Positions 34,842 through 44,657 of a DNA stretch of 64,000 bases are shown here, one piece after another. Each line of letters starts with the position of its first letter. Within the stretch, counting starts at the first letter, position 1. The DNA lies in assembly GCF_000473325.1 (NCBI RefSeq), contig NZ_KI421513.1, positions 2,799,217 through 2,863,216 on the forward strand, written 5' to 3'. This stretch comes from Leisingera caerulea DSM 24564. Its GTDB lineage: Bacteria; Pseudomonadota; Alphaproteobacteria; Rhodobacterales; Rhodobacteraceae. A model generated the notes under the pieces. It did no database searches. It was not told where the DNA came from and saw only the letters and a list, made by a program, of their open reading frames with translations. The position numbers were made by a program, and so were the translations under genes.

Positions 34842-36821
34842 CTACGCCCCCAGCAGCACAGCCTCGTGGCGCGTCACGCACTGGCGCGCCGTGGCGCCAT
34901 AGGTGCCGGGGCACCAGCGCAAATCCGGCATGATCCTGAACAGCTCCTCCCGCACTGGCGCGTCCAGGGCCGACATCGCCTGGCTGCCGGGGTGGAAGCT
35001 TTCGGTCGGTGCGCCTTCGGCATAGATGATCTCGTGCCGGTCAAACAGCAGATGCACATAGGTCACCATGCCGCCGGGCTGCTGGCGGATGCTGCTGCCG
35101 TTGACCAGATGCAGGGCGGACACCAGCACCTCTTGCGCACCGCACAGCAGTGCGGCGGTTGACCCGGTGTAAAGCATCCGGTGCTGCGGCGAGACCAGCA
35201 GGTCGCGTTCCGCCCCGAACAGGCCCGCCGGAATGCGTACCGGCGCCAGATTGCCCTCCGCCGGAACGGTGGAGCAGCTGATCCAGCGCACCGGCTGCAG
35301 CCCGTTGTCACGCGTCACCACCTGATCGCCCGGCTGCAGGGTTTCGATGGCGCGCAGGCCCGCCGCGGTGGCAATCCTGGTGCCGGCGGAGTAGCAGATG
35401 ATGTTTTCAATGCCGGAAAAGCTGACCACGCTGCCATCCAAGAGCGTCGCCGTGCCGGTCAGGCTGCCGCCGGTGTTGTCGGTGATGTTGAGCGAGCCCT
35501 TGTCCAGCTGCCCGTTGAAATCCAGCGTGTCGCCGGTTGTCTGACCGTCGTCGCCGCCCGTGATGGTGATATTGTTGCTGCCGCTGTCGCCGGTGTCGAC
35601 GATGGTGAAGTAGTCGTCGCCGTCGCCGCCGGTGGCGGAATCGCCTTCACCCGCGATGAGGCTGTCATTTCCGGCGCCGCCCTCCAGCGTGTCGGCGCCG
35701 CTGCCGCCCGCCAGCGTGTCATCGCCGCCCTGCCCATAGATCACATCGTCCCCGGCGCCGCCGGAAATGCTGTCGTTGCCGTCCACGGGCGTTTCCGGCG
35801 GCACCGTGAAGGTGATGTTCGAGACCGTGTAGTCAGAGCCGTCAGTGCCGTCGGTCTGCAGATTGGCAGAGAGCACCAGCTGGTCGAATTCCCCGTAGCC
35901 GCTGATATTGACCGTGCCGGCGCCGGTGCCTGCGGTATCCTCGGTGAAATCGCCCTGGGCGACCAGAACCCCGTCCTTGTAGATCGCCCAATGGCCCTCT
36001 TCACCGAACCCGTCGGTATACAGGTGATTGTAAGAGAAGCTGGCTTCGGTGGTGTTCTGGTCGAAATCTACGATCAGTTCCTCGGAGATGCCTGAGGCCT
36101 TGTCATAGCCGATCTGGGCGTCGATGCCGCTGTCTGAATCCGAAATCGCCCCGGCAACACCAAAGGCGCCGTCGTAATAGTCGATATTGGCTGCACTTGC
36201 GTTTCCGGCCAGGTCCTTGGCAGTAACGGTGAAACCGCTGCTGGTATCGGTGACGTTAGAGTCGTCGATGTGCTGCTGCGAGTCGCCCAGCCCCGCCTCA
36301 GTGCTGCTGTCGCCATAGATCGTGTCGTCGCCGCTGCCGCCCTCAAGGCTGTCGCCGCCCGCGCCGCCCAGCACCAGGTCATTGTCCGCACCGGCATCCA
36401 CCGTGTCGTCGCCCGCGCCGGCCTCCACCGTGTCCTGGTTGCCGGAGGCGCCGCCGCCGCTGCCGTTGTCGATCTGGTCGCCATCGCTGTCGGTGTAGCT
36501 GCTGTCGATCGTGTCGGCGCCGCTGGTCCCCTCAACCGGGCCATCCATGTCGGTGTAGGCGGGCGGGTTGTCTGCGCTGGCCGAACTGAAGGTGTCGGGC
36601 GGGCCGTAGTCCGGCACAAAGTAGACATTGCCGTCTGCGGCCAGGTAATAGACCCCCGGCTCAATCTCATCGGTGTAGGGCGTGCCGCCATCCGACCCTG
36701 TCCAGCTCCAGTTGCCGGCGCCCAGGTTCTGATCCGTGGTAAAGGAGGAGTAGGTGGACGTGATCGTATCACCGTGATCGAGTGATCCGTCTCCAAGCTG
36801 GACAAGATATCCGCTAGGCAT
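34842..36821 (-). CDS. Secreted RTX-type protein with C-terminal Hint domain
   Basis: A 659-aa protein without a cleavable signal. Two blocks of calcium-binding nonapeptides (GGxGxDxLx; about 130-190 and 370-420) flank a beta-rich domain (about 200-360). From C476 (IICYSAGTRIAT) a Hint_2 domain runs to about 620 with LQPGDQVVTRDNG, LVSPQHRML and VHLLFDRHEIIYAEG. Such Hint/RTX proteins are a hallmark of roseobacters and are thought to leave by type I secretion; the Hint domain may self-cleave after Asn-like or thiol attack. It converges on mrcA with only 8 bases between the stop codons. Confidence 0.88.
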   Translation of the reverse strand: MPSGYLVQLGDGSLDHGDTITSTYSSFTTDQNLGAGNWSWTGSDGGTPYTDEIEPGVYYLAADGNVYFVPDYGPPDTFSSASADNPPAYTDMDGPVEGTSGADTIDSSYTDSDGDQIDNGSGGGASGNQDTVEAGAGDDTVDAGADNDLVLGGAGGDSLEGGSGDDTIYGDSSTEAGLGDSQQHIDDSNVTDTSSGFTVTAKDLAGNASAANIDYYDGAFGVAGAISDSDSGIDAQIGYDKASGISEELIVDFDQNTTEASFSYNHLYTDGFGEEGHWAIYKDGVLVAQGDFTEDTAGTGAGTVNISGYGEFDQLVLSANLQTDGTDGSDYTVSNITFTVPPETPVDGNDSISGGAGDDVIYGQGGDDTLAGGSGADTLEGGAGNDSLIAGEGDSATGGDGDDYFTIVDTGDSGSNNITITGGDDGQTTGDTLDFNGQLDKGSLNITDNTGGSLTGTATLLDGSVVSFSGIENIICYSAGTRIATAAGLRAIETLQPGDQVVTRDNGLQPVRWISCSTVPAEGNLAPVRIPAGLFGAERDLLVSPQHRMLYTGSTAALLCGAQEVLVSALHLVNGSSIRQQPGGMVTYVHLLFDRHEIIYAEGAPTESFHPGSQAMSALDAPVREELFRIMPDLRWCPGTYGATARQCVTRHEAVLLGA

Positions 36822-37054
36822 ACTTCAGGTCCCCAGGTCCAGTCGCGGCTGCGCGCAGAAAACATTACAGGAACATGATTAACCGGACGGCGTTAAGGCT
36901 GCGTTTTGGCAAGCCTGATTCTGTGTCGCATTTTAGGAGGTTTTTCTGCAGCACCTTCGGCGGCGGCGCGGGGCGTGGCGGCTTGCCCGCGGCGCAAGGG
37001 TGGTTTATCACGCAGGCCTGACCTGAGATTGCCCGGATATTGCAAGGATACCCC

Positions 37055-38182
37055 ATGCGCGCGGAAACCCAGAACATCGTGGCGGAGATCGAAAAGTCGC
37101 TGGAGCTGCTGGCCCAGCGGATGAATTGGGAAACCGCCGAATTCCGCCTGGAGGAATTCAACGCACGGGTCGAGGATCCGAACCTGTGGGACGACCCGGA
37201 GGCGGCGCAAAAACTGATGCGCGAGCGCCAGGCGCTGGTGGATTCCATTAATACTTACAAGGGCATCCAGCAGGATCTTTCCGACAATATCGAGCTCATC
37301 GAGCTGGGCGAGATGGAGGAGGATGATGAGGTCGTCAAGGATGCCGAGGCGGCGCTGGGAACGCTCAAGGAAAAGGCCGCCGAGAAGGAGCTGGAAGCGC
37401 TTCTGGACGGTGAGGCCGACGCCAACGACACTTTCCTGGAGATCAATGCAGGCGCCGGCGGCACCGAAAGCTGCGACTGGGCGTCGATGCTGGCGCGGAT
37501 GTATGTCCGCTGGGCCGAGAAGAAGGGCTACAAGGTCGAACTGCAGTCCGAAAGCGCGGGCGACGAGGCAGGCATCAAATCCGCCGCCTACAAGATTTCC
37601 GGCCACAATGCCTATGGCTGGCTGAAGTCCGAGAGCGGCGTGCACCGGCTGGTGCGGATTTCCCCCTATGACTCGGCGGCCAAGCGGCACACCTCGTTCA
37701 GCTCTGTCTGGGTCTATCCGGTGGTGGACGACAATATCGAGATCGACGTGAACCCGTCCGATATCCGTGTCGACACCTACCGCTCCTCGGGCGCGGGCGG
37801 CCAGCACGTGAACACCACCGACTCGGCGGTGCGGATCACCCACATCCCGACCGGCATCGTGGTGACCTCGTCCGAGAAGTCGCAGCACCAGAACCGCGAT
37901 ATCGCCATGAAGGCGCTGAAATCGCGCCTGTACCAGCAGGAGCTAGACCGCCGCAACGCCGAGATCAACGCCGCGCATGAAGCCAAGGGCGATGCCGGCT
38001 GGGGCAACCAGATCCGTTCGTATGTGTTGCAGCCCTATCAGATGGTGAAGGACCTGCGCACGGGGCACGAGACCTCGGACACCAAGGGCGTGCTGGACGG
38101 CGATCTGGACGGCTTCATGGCTGCAACGCTGGCTATGAACGTCTCGGGCAAGAGCCGTTCCGAGGCCCAGGGCGAGGACTGA
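37055..38182 (+). CDS. prfB: Peptide chain release factor 2
   Basis: A 375-aa RF2 recognising UGA and UAA. The N-terminal coiled-coil domain is at about 1-105. The PCRF core has [14 protein letters not shown]. The stop-codon reading loop reads [14 protein letters not shown], where gammaproteobacterial RF2 has SPF; SPY is a form that I associate with alphaproteobacteria. The catalytic GGQ is at 248-250. There is no in-frame UGA near codon 25, so the autoregulatory frameshift of the E. coli gene is absent. An AAGGA site lies before ATG 37055. Confidence 0.96.
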   Translation: MRAETQNIVAEIEKSLELLAQRMNWETAEFRLEEFNARVEDPNLWDDPEAAQKLMRERQALVDSINTYKGIQQDLSDNIELIELGEMEEDDEVVKDAEAALGTLKEKAAEKELEALLDGEADANDTFLEINAGAGGTESCDWASMLARMYVRWAEKKGYKVELQSESAGDEAGIKSAAYKISGHNAYGWLKSESGVHRLVRISPYDSAAKRHTSFSSVWVYPVVDDNIEIDVNPSDIRVDTYRSSGAGGQHVNTTDSAVRITHIPTGIVVTSSEKSQHQNRDIAMKALKSRLYQQELDRRNAEINAAHEAKGDAGWGNQIRSYVLQPYQMVKDLRTGHETSDTKGVLDGDLDGFMAATLAMNVSGKSRSEAQGED

Positions 38183-38240
38183 TCCCCGCCGCCGGTCTGC
38201 CCTGGCGGCAGCGGCACGCAGCAGCTGCTGAGAGAATTGC

Positions 38241-38269
38241 AAACTCCAGCCGTATCAGCCGGAGTTTTT
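38241..38269 (+). terminator. Terminator after prfB
   Basis: AAACTCCAGC and GCCGGAGTTTTT pair with one mismatch and end in a T run. The remainder of 38183-38379 is the promoter region of the RTX gene; nothing else is visible. Confidence 0.6.
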
Positions 38270-38379
38270 CCATTTCTGACGCCGCATGCAAGCTATCGAA
38301 ATCGCCACCTTGCCCGTCCGGGCCGGACGCTTTTTGCTGGATATGCCAAGGTTGGTGTTCGTGGTGAAGGGGGAGTGTC

Positions 38380-39783
38380 ATGGCACGGGTCAATCTGAAT
38401 CTCGTATTTGACGGTGAAACAGCCATTCCCCGGCTTGATGGCCAAAGCAGCGTTGAGTGGTTCGACCGCTTTTTGAACACCTACAATGTCTTTGAAAGCA
38501 ACGCGGACAACAGGCTGGTGGCAGATATCGGCCTCACCGGGCAAGACTGGACGGCCAAGATCGTCCGGTTCGGCGGCGCTGCGGAAAACAACCTGACCAG
38601 GATCACCGATCTGGACGGCGGAACCGGCCGCCGGATCGACTATCTGGAGCTGGGCTACAACTCCAGCGTGGTTCTGGACACCACCCGCGCGCGGCAAATC
38701 AACGGATGGGACGGGAAAAAGCATGAGGTCACGCTGGGCGAAAACCAGCAGGACAGCACGTTTTCCATCCATCTGTTTGCCGAAGAAAACATTGTCACCA
38801 CCGGCAGTGCGTTTGTGTTCAACATCGAAACCGGCCTTGGCAGCAGCGACGCAGACAGGGCCAGGGGGGATATGATCACCATCGGCAGCGGCGGCGCGGG
38901 CACCGTGCGCACTGCCGCCGGAGATGACAAGGTTGTGGTGCGCAAAGGGTTTGCGGAGTTCATCAGCACTTCCGATGGCGGCGATACCGTGGTGGTTGGC
39001 AACAGCGGCGCTGGCGTGGTCCGCACAGGCGACGGCAGCGACACTGTCCGCACAGGCAACGCTTTCGTGGAACTGATCTCAACCGGTAATGGGAATGACA
39101 CCGCCGCAGTCGGGGCCGGGAGCGCTGGCCTGGTCCGGCTGGGCAGCGGGCGGGATACCGTCAGCATTTCGGAAACCGACCCCGGCGCAGGAGTGCAGAT
39201 CAGCGGCGGCAGCGGCAGGGACACTGTAGATTTCTCCAAGTTCTCAGACGGGGTGGTGTTTTCCCTCAACCTGGATGGGGCGTGGCAGAACCCCGGCGCA
39301 CCGGGCGGCAAGCTGGGCGCGGAGGGGACCGGGTTTGTGCAAGCCTCCTCCGTTGAGAACCTGACCGGCACCGCCAAAGGGGACAGGCTGACGGGGGACG
39401 GCGGTGCGAACCTGCTGTCGGGGAAGGGCGGCAACGACCGCCTGGCCGGGCTGGCGGGCGCGGACACGTTGAACGGCGGCGGCGGCAACGACAGGCTGGC
39501 CGGCGGCGGCGGCAAGGACACCCTGAACGGCGGCAGCGGCAATGATACAATGACGGGCGGCGGCGGGGCTGATACCTTTGTGTTCACAGTCGGCGACGAC
39601 CTGGTCAGGGACTTCAAGGATGGCACCGACATCCTGCAGATCCGCGGTCACAGCGGCGGCTTTGCCAGCCTTGGTATCACAGACAGCGGCGGTGACCGCC
39701 TGATCACCCATGACGGCGGCACGGTGCGGCTGGACGGCGAGGCGGGGCTTGGCCTGACGGCCGACGACTTTGTCTTCGTCTGA
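38380..39783 (+). CDS. RTX calcium-binding protein
   Basis: A 467-aa secreted-type protein without an N-terminal signal. The first 160 residues are a non-repetitive domain (NLNLVFDGETAIPRLDGQ, LRKIVRFGG-like beta segments). The middle carries repeated GSGGAGTVRTAAGDDKVVV / NSGAGVVRTGDGSDTV units of a beta-helix. Residues about 330-400 are classical hemolysin nonapeptides (GGNDRLAGLAGADTLNGGGGNDRL). The C-terminal hydrophobic segment (DFVFV) is a usual type I secretion signal form. Monocistronic with its own terminator. Adhesin or surface-layer roles are possible; none is shown. Confidence 0.85.
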   Translation: MARVNLNLVFDGETAIPRLDGQSSVEWFDRFLNTYNVFESNADNRLVADIGLTGQDWTAKIVRFGGAAENNLTRITDLDGGTGRRIDYLELGYNSSVVLDTTRARQINGWDGKKHEVTLGENQQDSTFSIHLFAEENIVTTGSAFVFNIETGLGSSDADRARGDMITIGSGGAGTVRTAAGDDKVVVRKGFAEFISTSDGGDTVVVGNSGAGVVRTGDGSDTVRTGNAFVELISTGNGNDTAAVGAGSAGLVRLGSGRDTVSISETDPGAGVQISGGSGRDTVDFSKFSDGVVFSLNLDGAWQNPGAPGGKLGAEGTGFVQASSVENLTGTAKGDRLTGDGGANLLSGKGGNDRLAGLAGADTLNGGGGNDRLAGGGGKDTLNGGSGNDTMTGGGGADTFVFTVGDDLVRDFKDGTDILQIRGHSGGFASLGITDSGGDRLITHDGGTVRLDGEAGLGLTADDFVFV

Positions 39784-39809
39784 CCGCGGGCAGGCTTCAT
39801 CCAACCGGA

Positions 39810-39836
39810 AAGACGGGCGGCACAGCCCGTCTTTTT
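39810..39836 (+). terminator. Terminator after the RTX gene
   Basis: AAGACGGGC pairs with GCCCGTCTT, followed by a T run. Confidence 0.8.
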
Positions 39837-39969
39837 TGTGCGGCGGTCGCTGCGGCCCGCCGGGCGGCGGACCCGGCGCAGCAGTTTAAAATATGTATCC
39901 GGAAGGTATTTTTTGGCGCGGGGTTCGCGGCTAGGCTGGCGGAAACAGGCAATCGAGAGGAACACCGCG

Positions 39970-40740
39970 ATGACCACAGAAAAGCCCTTTGGGGTGCCGG
40001 AGCTGCGGCCCGCTGCCATGCCCATGCTGTTCGAAGCGCTGCGGCGGGGCTGGGCCGATTTCCGGGCCAAGCCGCTCTACGGGCTGTTTTTTGCGGGATT
40101 TTATGTGCTGGCAGGCTGGGCCATGGCCTGGGTCACTGTGCAGACGGGCACCACCTACTGGCTGGTTCTGGCTGCCATCGGGTTTCCGCTGATCGGCCCC
40201 TTTGCCGCGGTGGGGCTTTACGAGGTGTCGCACCGGCTGGAGCAGGGACAGCCGATTGCCTTTGGCGGCATCCTTGGCGTGGTGCTGCAGCAAAGCCGCC
40301 GCCAGCTGCCCTCGATCTGCGCCATCATCGTTGTGGTGTTCCTGTTCTGGTTTTTCCTTGGCCACATGATCTTTGCCCTGTTCATGGGGCATGCGACGAT
40401 GACCAATGTTTCCAGTTCCGCTGAGGTGTTCCTGACCGCCAACGGGCTGACGATGCTGGCGGTGGGCACCGCGGTTGGCGCATTGTTTGCGCTGCTGCTC
40501 TATATGATCACGGTGATTTCGCTGCCGCTGCTGCTGGACCGTGAGGTCGATTTCGTTACCGCGATGATCACCAGCTTCCAGTATGTGCAGCAGAACTTCC
40601 TGGTGATGATGGTCTGGGCCGCGCTGATTGCCGCCGCCACCTTTGCGGCGCTGCTGCCCTGGTTCCTGGGATTGTTCCTGGTGCTGCCGCTGCTGGGCCA
40701 CGCCACCTGGCACATCTACCGCCAGGCTGCCGCCCAATAG
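39970..40740 (+). CDS. DUF2189 family integral membrane protein
   Basis: A 256-aa protein with about six membrane helices (for example [58 protein letters not shown]). The soluble N-terminal part ends in [15 protein letters not shown] and is followed by [12 protein letters not shown], the typical DUF2189 entry. ATG 39970 is preceded by a GAGAGGAA site. The function of the family is unknown. It converges on the XRE regulator gene with a 2-base gap. Confidence 0.85.
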   Translation: MTTEKPFGVPELRPAAMPMLFEALRRGWADFRAKPLYGLFFAGFYVLAGWAMAWVTVQTGTTYWLVLAAIGFPLIGPFAAVGLYEVSHRLEQGQPIAFGGILGVVLQQSRRQLPSICAIIVVVFLFWFFLGHMIFALFMGHATMTNVSSSAEVFLTANGLTMLAVGTAVGALFALLLYMITVISLPLLLDREVDFVTAMITSFQYVQQNFLVMMVWAALIAAATFAALLPWFLGLFLVLPLLGHATWHIYRQAAAQ

Positions 40741-40742
40741 CG

Positions 40743-41540
40743 TCAGCGGAAGGGCTGGCCGGTGTGCAGCAGGCGGCGGTGGAAGGGCAGCAGGTCCGCC
40801 GCGTCGGCAAAGCCGGAACTGCGCGCAGCGGCCAGCACCTGTCCGGTTTCGCGGCCAAGGTGTTCGTAAACCATCCGCGTCACCCGCTCGCCGGTCTGGC
40901 TTTCGCGCACGGTGCGGGCGACGTAGCCGGACCAGAAATTATTCTCCAGAGAGGCCTCGCGGGCCAGGTAATTGAAGGAATAGGTCATCGCCCTGCGCCG
41001 CGCGATGACAAAGGCAACGCCATCCTCGTGGCCGCTGACATAGCCGCGGAATTCGCGTACTGCCGGGGTGGCAGGCAGCCCCTGGCTGTACATCGCCTCC
41101 TTGGCTTCAAAGCCCTTGATGTAGGTCACGCCCGCATCCCGGAACACATAGGTCAGGCCGATCACGAATTTATCGTCATTGATGAAGCTGCGGCGGGTAA
41201 AACGGTAAAACCCGGACGGGAAAAACTCCTCGCTCAGCTGCTGCACGCCGCGGCCCAGGAAATCTGACAGAAACGCGCCGTTTATTACCTGACCGGCTTT
41301 GGAAAGTTTTTCGACAGGGTCCAGAAGAATACGGGCATCGACTTCGAAAAAACGGCAGATCCGGTCCAGCACGTCCGGGCGCGGGAAACTCTCGCCTGAA
41401 AGGTAGCGGTTGAATTGAGTGCGGTTGATGCCAAGCTGGCGCGACAGCTCGGAAACCGACGGGTATTGCCGCGATAACTGACGCAAATTGGCGCCGAACA
41501 TGTTCCTTAGATCAGCTGGGGAGCGGTTCTGACTGTTCAT
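40743..41540 (-). CDS. XRE-family transcriptional regulator with C-terminal sensory-type domain
   Basis: A 265-aa protein. The Cro/C1 helix-turn-helix (about 10-70: NLRQLSRQYPSVSELSRQLGINRTQFNRYLSGESFPRPDVLDRICRFFEV, cited here by its ends) is followed by about 190 residues of mixed alpha/beta with no recognised ligand motif. The start at 41540 is chosen because upstream codons to 41648 look non-coding. It is divergent from the 117-aa gene, leaving a 236-base promoter region. The target is unknown. Confidence 0.8.
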   Translation of the reverse strand: MNSQNRSPADLRNMFGANLRQLSRQYPSVSELSRQLGINRTQFNRYLSGESFPRPDVLDRICRFFEVDARILLDPVEKLSKAGQVINGAFLSDFLGRGVQQLSEEFFPSGFYRFTRRSFINDDKFVIGLTYVFRDAGVTYIKGFEAKEAMYSQGLPATPAVREFRGYVSGHEDGVAFVIARRRAMTYSFNYLAREASLENNFWSGYVARTVRESQTGERVTRMVYEHLGRETGQVLAAARSSGFADAADLLPFHRRLLHTGQPFR

Positions 41541-41776
41541 CTTTGACCCTGACGGTTCGAATTTTCGCGAAACATTTGCGGCGCTTCCGGGCTGATTGTG
41601 CCAGGCTCCGGGTGTGAGCCTAAAGCGGGCGCTGCCGTTCTGCGTCACGGCTGTCGCTACTTCACGTCAGAAGGCTAGTCAAGCCGACACAAAATGCAAT
41701 AGCCCAGAGCGCATTTTATCATGTTGGCGTCACCTCAATTGTTTCAAAATCGGAGGGCGGCAATGCGAGGACTGGT

Positions 41777-42130
41777 ATGATTGGAGTCGTTTTGTGGCGG
41801 GATGAAACCCTGACTAAAGCCGTAATCTGGTGTGAAGATCAGGGGGATCTCGCCTTTTATACAAATGAGGCCGGGGCAGAGTTTCAGGAATTCAATCCAG
41901 GGGATTGGGTTGAATTCGACCTGACCATAAGCGGAAATGTCAGGATTGCCGGAAACCTTGCGGTCCTGATCGAACAGGGCAGCCCGGATTTGGCAGACCG
42001 GCTGTCAGCAGAAGCCTGCGCGCCGGCCGCCGGCGCAGAAGACCAGACCTCCGGCGCCGTGGTTCCGTTCCCCGTGCAATCCGCAAAAAAGCGGGGCGTT
42101 TCCGCTCCGCTTCAGGTCCGGCAGCGCTAA
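41777..42130 (+). CDS. Conserved-looking 117-aa protein of unknown function
   Basis: A 117-aa soluble acidic protein. The first 75 residues alternate short strands (MIGVVLWRDE, AVIWCEDQGDLAFYTNE, GDWVEFDLTISGNVRIAGNLAVL) in a way that suggests a small beta-barrel of cold-shock/OB type; this is impression, not identification. The last 40 residues are low-complexity. An upstream GGAGGGC site supports the start. It is divergent from an XRE regulator. Confidence 0.6.
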   Translation: MIGVVLWRDETLTKAVIWCEDQGDLAFYTNEAGAEFQEFNPGDWVEFDLTISGNVRIAGNLAVLIEQGSPDLADRLSAEACAPAAGAEDQTSGAVVPFPVQSAKKRGVSAPLQVRQR

Positions 42131-42132
42131 GC

Positions 42133-42154
42133 GCCGGCCTGTTTCCAGGCCGGC
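42133..42154. terminator. Bidirectional hairpin between convergent genes
   Basis: GCCGGCCTG (42133-42141), TTTC, CAGGCCGGC (42146-42154). A nine-base-pair stem between the 117-aa gene and ilvH; there is no strong T run on either side. Confidence 0.55.
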
Positions 42155-42161
42155 AGCAGGA

Positions 42162-42722
42162 TTAGTTTCCGCGCAGCAGCGCGGCGACGCCGGTGCGGGC
42201 AATCTCAGCCAGGCCAAGCGGCCGCATCAGCTCGGCAAAGGCGTCGATCTTGTCCGGCGCACCGGTGATCTCAAACACAAAGCTGTTCAGCGTGCTGTCG
42301 ACAACGTTGGCGCGGAAGATGTCCGCCAGCCGCAGCGCCTCAACCCGCTTGTCGCCTTCTCCCGAAACCTTCAGGATTGCCAGCTCCCGCTCCACTGCGA
42401 CGCCTTCGACCGTCAGGTCATGCACGTCGCGGACCGAGACGATGCGGCCCAGCTGCGCCTTGATCTGCTCAATCACCTGCGGGGTGCCGGTGGTGACAAT
42501 GGTGATGCGGCTTAGGTGGCCGGTATGATCCACCTCCGCCACGGTGAGGCTTTCGATGTTGTAGCCGCGGCCTGAAAACAGGCCGATGACACGGGCTAGA
42601 ACGCCGGGTTCGTTTTCCACCAGCACTGCAATCGTGTGGCGTTCCTGCACGTCCGAAAACGTCGGGCGCAGGTTGTAGGCGGAGTGGCGGGTGGAGCCTT
42701 TTTTGATATGCAGGGCAGACAT
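42162..42722 (-). CDS. ilvH: Acetolactate synthase small (regulatory) subunit
   Basis: A 186-aa regulatory subunit. The N-terminal ACT domain (HTIAVLVENEPGVLARVIGLFSGRGYNIESL) binds valine for feedback control. The C-terminal domain has RELAILKV and the final FGLAEIARTG-like segment. It lies 89 bases downstream of the catalytic subunit gene, and that gap contains two strong palindromes. Pathway: branched-chain amino-acid biosynthesis. Confidence 0.96.
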   Translation of the reverse strand: MSALHIKKGSTRHSAYNLRPTFSDVQERHTIAVLVENEPGVLARVIGLFSGRGYNIESLTVAEVDHTGHLSRITIVTTGTPQVIEQIKAQLGRIVSVRDVHDLTVEGVAVERELAILKVSGEGDKRVEALRLADIFRANVVDSTLNSFVFEITGAPDKIDAFAELMRPLGLAEIARTGVAALLRGN

Positions 42723-42748
42723 CAGTCGCCGTCCTTTCGTTTGTCGCT

Positions 42749-42798
42749 GCCAAAAGTTTTCGGAAAACTTTTGGCAAAATTCTTCATAAGAATTTTGC
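42749..42798. repeat. Two adjoining palindromes between ilvB and ilvH
   Basis: GCCAAAAGTTTTC (42749-42761), G, GAAAACTTTTGGC (42763-42775), then GCAAAATTCTT (42774-42784), CAT, AAGAATTTTGC (42788-42798). The two share the bases GC. Both are perfect and AT-rich in a GC-rich operon, so they look inserted or selected, not accidental. Possible roles are intra-operon attenuation, RNA processing, or a dispersed repeat unit. Confidence 0.7.
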
Positions 42799-42811
42799 GG
42801 TCCGGCCGCGG

Positions 42812-44563
42812 TTACACCAGCACTGCGCCGCCGGCCTGGATGACGCCCTGCGTCTCGGCCTCGCCCAGCAGCATCTCGTTATGCGCCTTGCCCGAGGGGA
42901 TCATCGGGAAGCAGTTCTCGTGCTTCTCGACCAGGCAGTCAAAGATCACCGGCCCGTCATAGTCGATCATTTCCATGATCGCGTCATCCAGATCGGCGGG
43001 ATCGCTGACGCAGATGCCCTTGGCGCCAAAGGCCTCGGCGAGCTTCACGAAATCGGGCAGGGCCTCGGACCAGGAGTGGCTGTAACGCTCGCCATGCAGC
43101 AGCTCCTGCCACTGACGCACCATGCCCAGGCGCTCGTTGTTGAGGATGAACTGCTTGACCGGCAGGCGGAACTGCACCGCGGTGCCCATTTCCTGCATGT
43201 TCATCAGCCACGATGCCTCGCCCGCGACGTTGATCACCAGCGCATCCGGATGCGCCATCTGGGCGCCGATCGAGGCCGGGAAGCCATAGCCCATGGTGCC
43301 AAGCCCGCCGGAGGTCATCCAGCGGTTCGGATCCTCAAAGCCCAAGTACTGCGCCGCCCACATCTGGTGCTGGCCTACCTCGGTGGTGACATAGCGGTCG
43401 CGGCCCTTGGTGAGCTCCTCAAGGCGCTGCAGCGCGTACTGCGGCTTGATGGTCTTTTCCGAGTTCTTGAACGACAGGCAGTTCACCGCGCGCCATTCGT
43501 CGATCTGCTTGTGCCACTTGGCCAGTGCCTCGCGGTTCACCTTGCGGCCCCGCGATTTCCAGACCTTCAGAATATCTTCCAGCACATGCGCCACATCGCC
43601 GACAATCGGGATATCGACCCGGATCACCTTGTTGATCGAGGAGGGGTCGATGTCGATATGCGCCTTTTTCGAATTCGGGCTGAAGGCGTCGATGCGGCCG
43701 GTGATGCGGTCGTCGAAGCGCGCGCCGATGTTGATCATCAGATCGCATCCGTGCATCGCCATGTTGGCCTCGTAAAGACCGTGCATCCCCAGCATGCCCA
43801 GCCAGTTCTTGCCGGATGCGGGATAGGCGCCCAAGCCCATCAGGGTCGAGGTGATCGGGATGCCGGTGCCATCCACCAGCTCACGCAGCAGCTGGCTGGC
43901 CGCGGTGCCGGAATTGATGACGCCGCCGCCGGTGTAGAACACCGGGCGTTTGGCGGACTCCAGCGCCTCGACCAGCTCAGTGATTGCTTCCATGTCGCCC
44001 TTCAGCTGCGGCTGGTAATGCGAGGCTGCCGGTTTCGGCGCCTGATACTTGCCGTTGGCAAACTGAACGTCCTTGGGGATGTCGACCAGAACCGGGCCGG
44101 GGCGGCCGGATTTGGCGACGTGGAACGCCTCATGCAGGGTGCTTGCCAGCGCGTCGGTGTCCTTGACCAGCCAGTTGTGCTTGGTGCAGGGCCGGGTGAT
44201 GCCTACGGTATCGGCCTCCTGGAAGGCGTCGGAGCCGATCATGAAGGTCGGCACCTGGCCGGTCAGAACCACGATCGGGATCGAATCCAGCAGCGCATCC
44301 GTCAGGCCGGTGACCGCATTGGTGGCGCCGGGGCCGGATGTCACCAGAACAACACCGGGCTTGCCGGTGGAGCGGGCATAGCCCTCGGCGGCGTGGACCG
44401 CGCCCTGTTCGTGCCGCACCAGAACGTGGCGGATGTCATTCTGCAGAAAGATCTCGTCATAGATCGGCAGCACGGCGCCGCCAGGGTATCCGAAGACCAC
44501 GTCCACCCCCTGATCCTTCAGGGCCTGAACAACCATTTTTGCGCCGGTCATCTCACGTGTCAT
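42812..44563 (-). CDS. ilvB: Acetolactate synthase large (catalytic) subunit
   Basis: A 583-aa thiamine-diphosphate enzyme that makes acetolactate or acetohydroxybutyrate. The catalytic Glu is in VLVRHEQGAVHAAEGYAR, the FAD-binding middle domain has LMGLGAYPASGKNWLGMLGMHG, and the ThDP/Mg motif is the GD(A)-to-N stretch in the C-terminal domain (VAGEASWLMNMQEMGTAVQ). GEAS stands where GDGS is usual. ATG 44563 (MTREMTGAKMV) matches the usual start; an ATG at 44602 directly after the attenuator T run is possible. Expression is controlled by the upstream leader. Confidence 0.95.
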   Translation of the reverse strand: MTREMTGAKMVVQALKDQGVDVVFGYPGGAVLPIYDEIFLQNDIRHVLVRHEQGAVHAAEGYARSTGKPGVVLVTSGPGATNAVTGLTDALLDSIPIVVLTGQVPTFMIGSDAFQEADTVGITRPCTKHNWLVKDTDALASTLHEAFHVAKSGRPGPVLVDIPKDVQFANGKYQAPKPAASHYQPQLKGDMEAITELVEALESAKRPVFYTGGGVINSGTAASQLLRELVDGTGIPITSTLMGLGAYPASGKNWLGMLGMHGLYEANMAMHGCDLMINIGARFDDRITGRIDAFSPNSKKAHIDIDPSSINKVIRVDIPIVGDVAHVLEDILKVWKSRGRKVNREALAKWHKQIDEWRAVNCLSFKNSEKTIKPQYALQRLEELTKGRDRYVTTEVGQHQMWAAQYLGFEDPNRWMTSGGLGTMGYGFPASIGAQMAHPDALVINVAGEASWLMNMQEMGTAVQFRLPVKQFILNNERLGMVRQWQELLHGERYSHSWSEALPDFVKLAEAFGAKGICVSDPADLDDAIMEMIDYDGPVIFDCLVEKHENCFPMIPSGKAHNEMLLGEAETQGVIQAGGAVLV

Positions 44564-44602
44564 CTGCTTTTTGCTCCAATTGGCGGCATCGTCATTACGC
44601 AT

Positions 44603-44631
44603 AAAAAAAGCCCCCGATTTCAAGTCGGAGG
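44603..44631 (-). terminator. ilvBH attenuator terminator
   Basis: On the minus strand CCTCCGA pairs with TCGGGGG (one G-T pair) around CTTGAAA, followed by a run of seven T. It lies between the leader peptide and ilvB. The alternative, upstream pairing is GCGCATGGG (minus strand, 44673-44665) with CCCATGCGC (44639-44631), which takes the first bases of the terminator stem region. Confidence 0.8.
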
Positions 44632-44657
44632 CGCATGGGTTCGATTATGGTCAACCG

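Noticed and set aside
37055-37200. Programmed +1 frameshift in prfB
   Set aside because: The gene is one continuous frame from ATG with no early in-frame UGA.
42812-44602. ilvB start at ATG 44602
   Set aside because: It lies immediately after the attenuator T run with only a G-rich stem as ribosome-binding site; MTREMTGAKMV at 44563 is the more usual beginning. It is kept as a possibility only.
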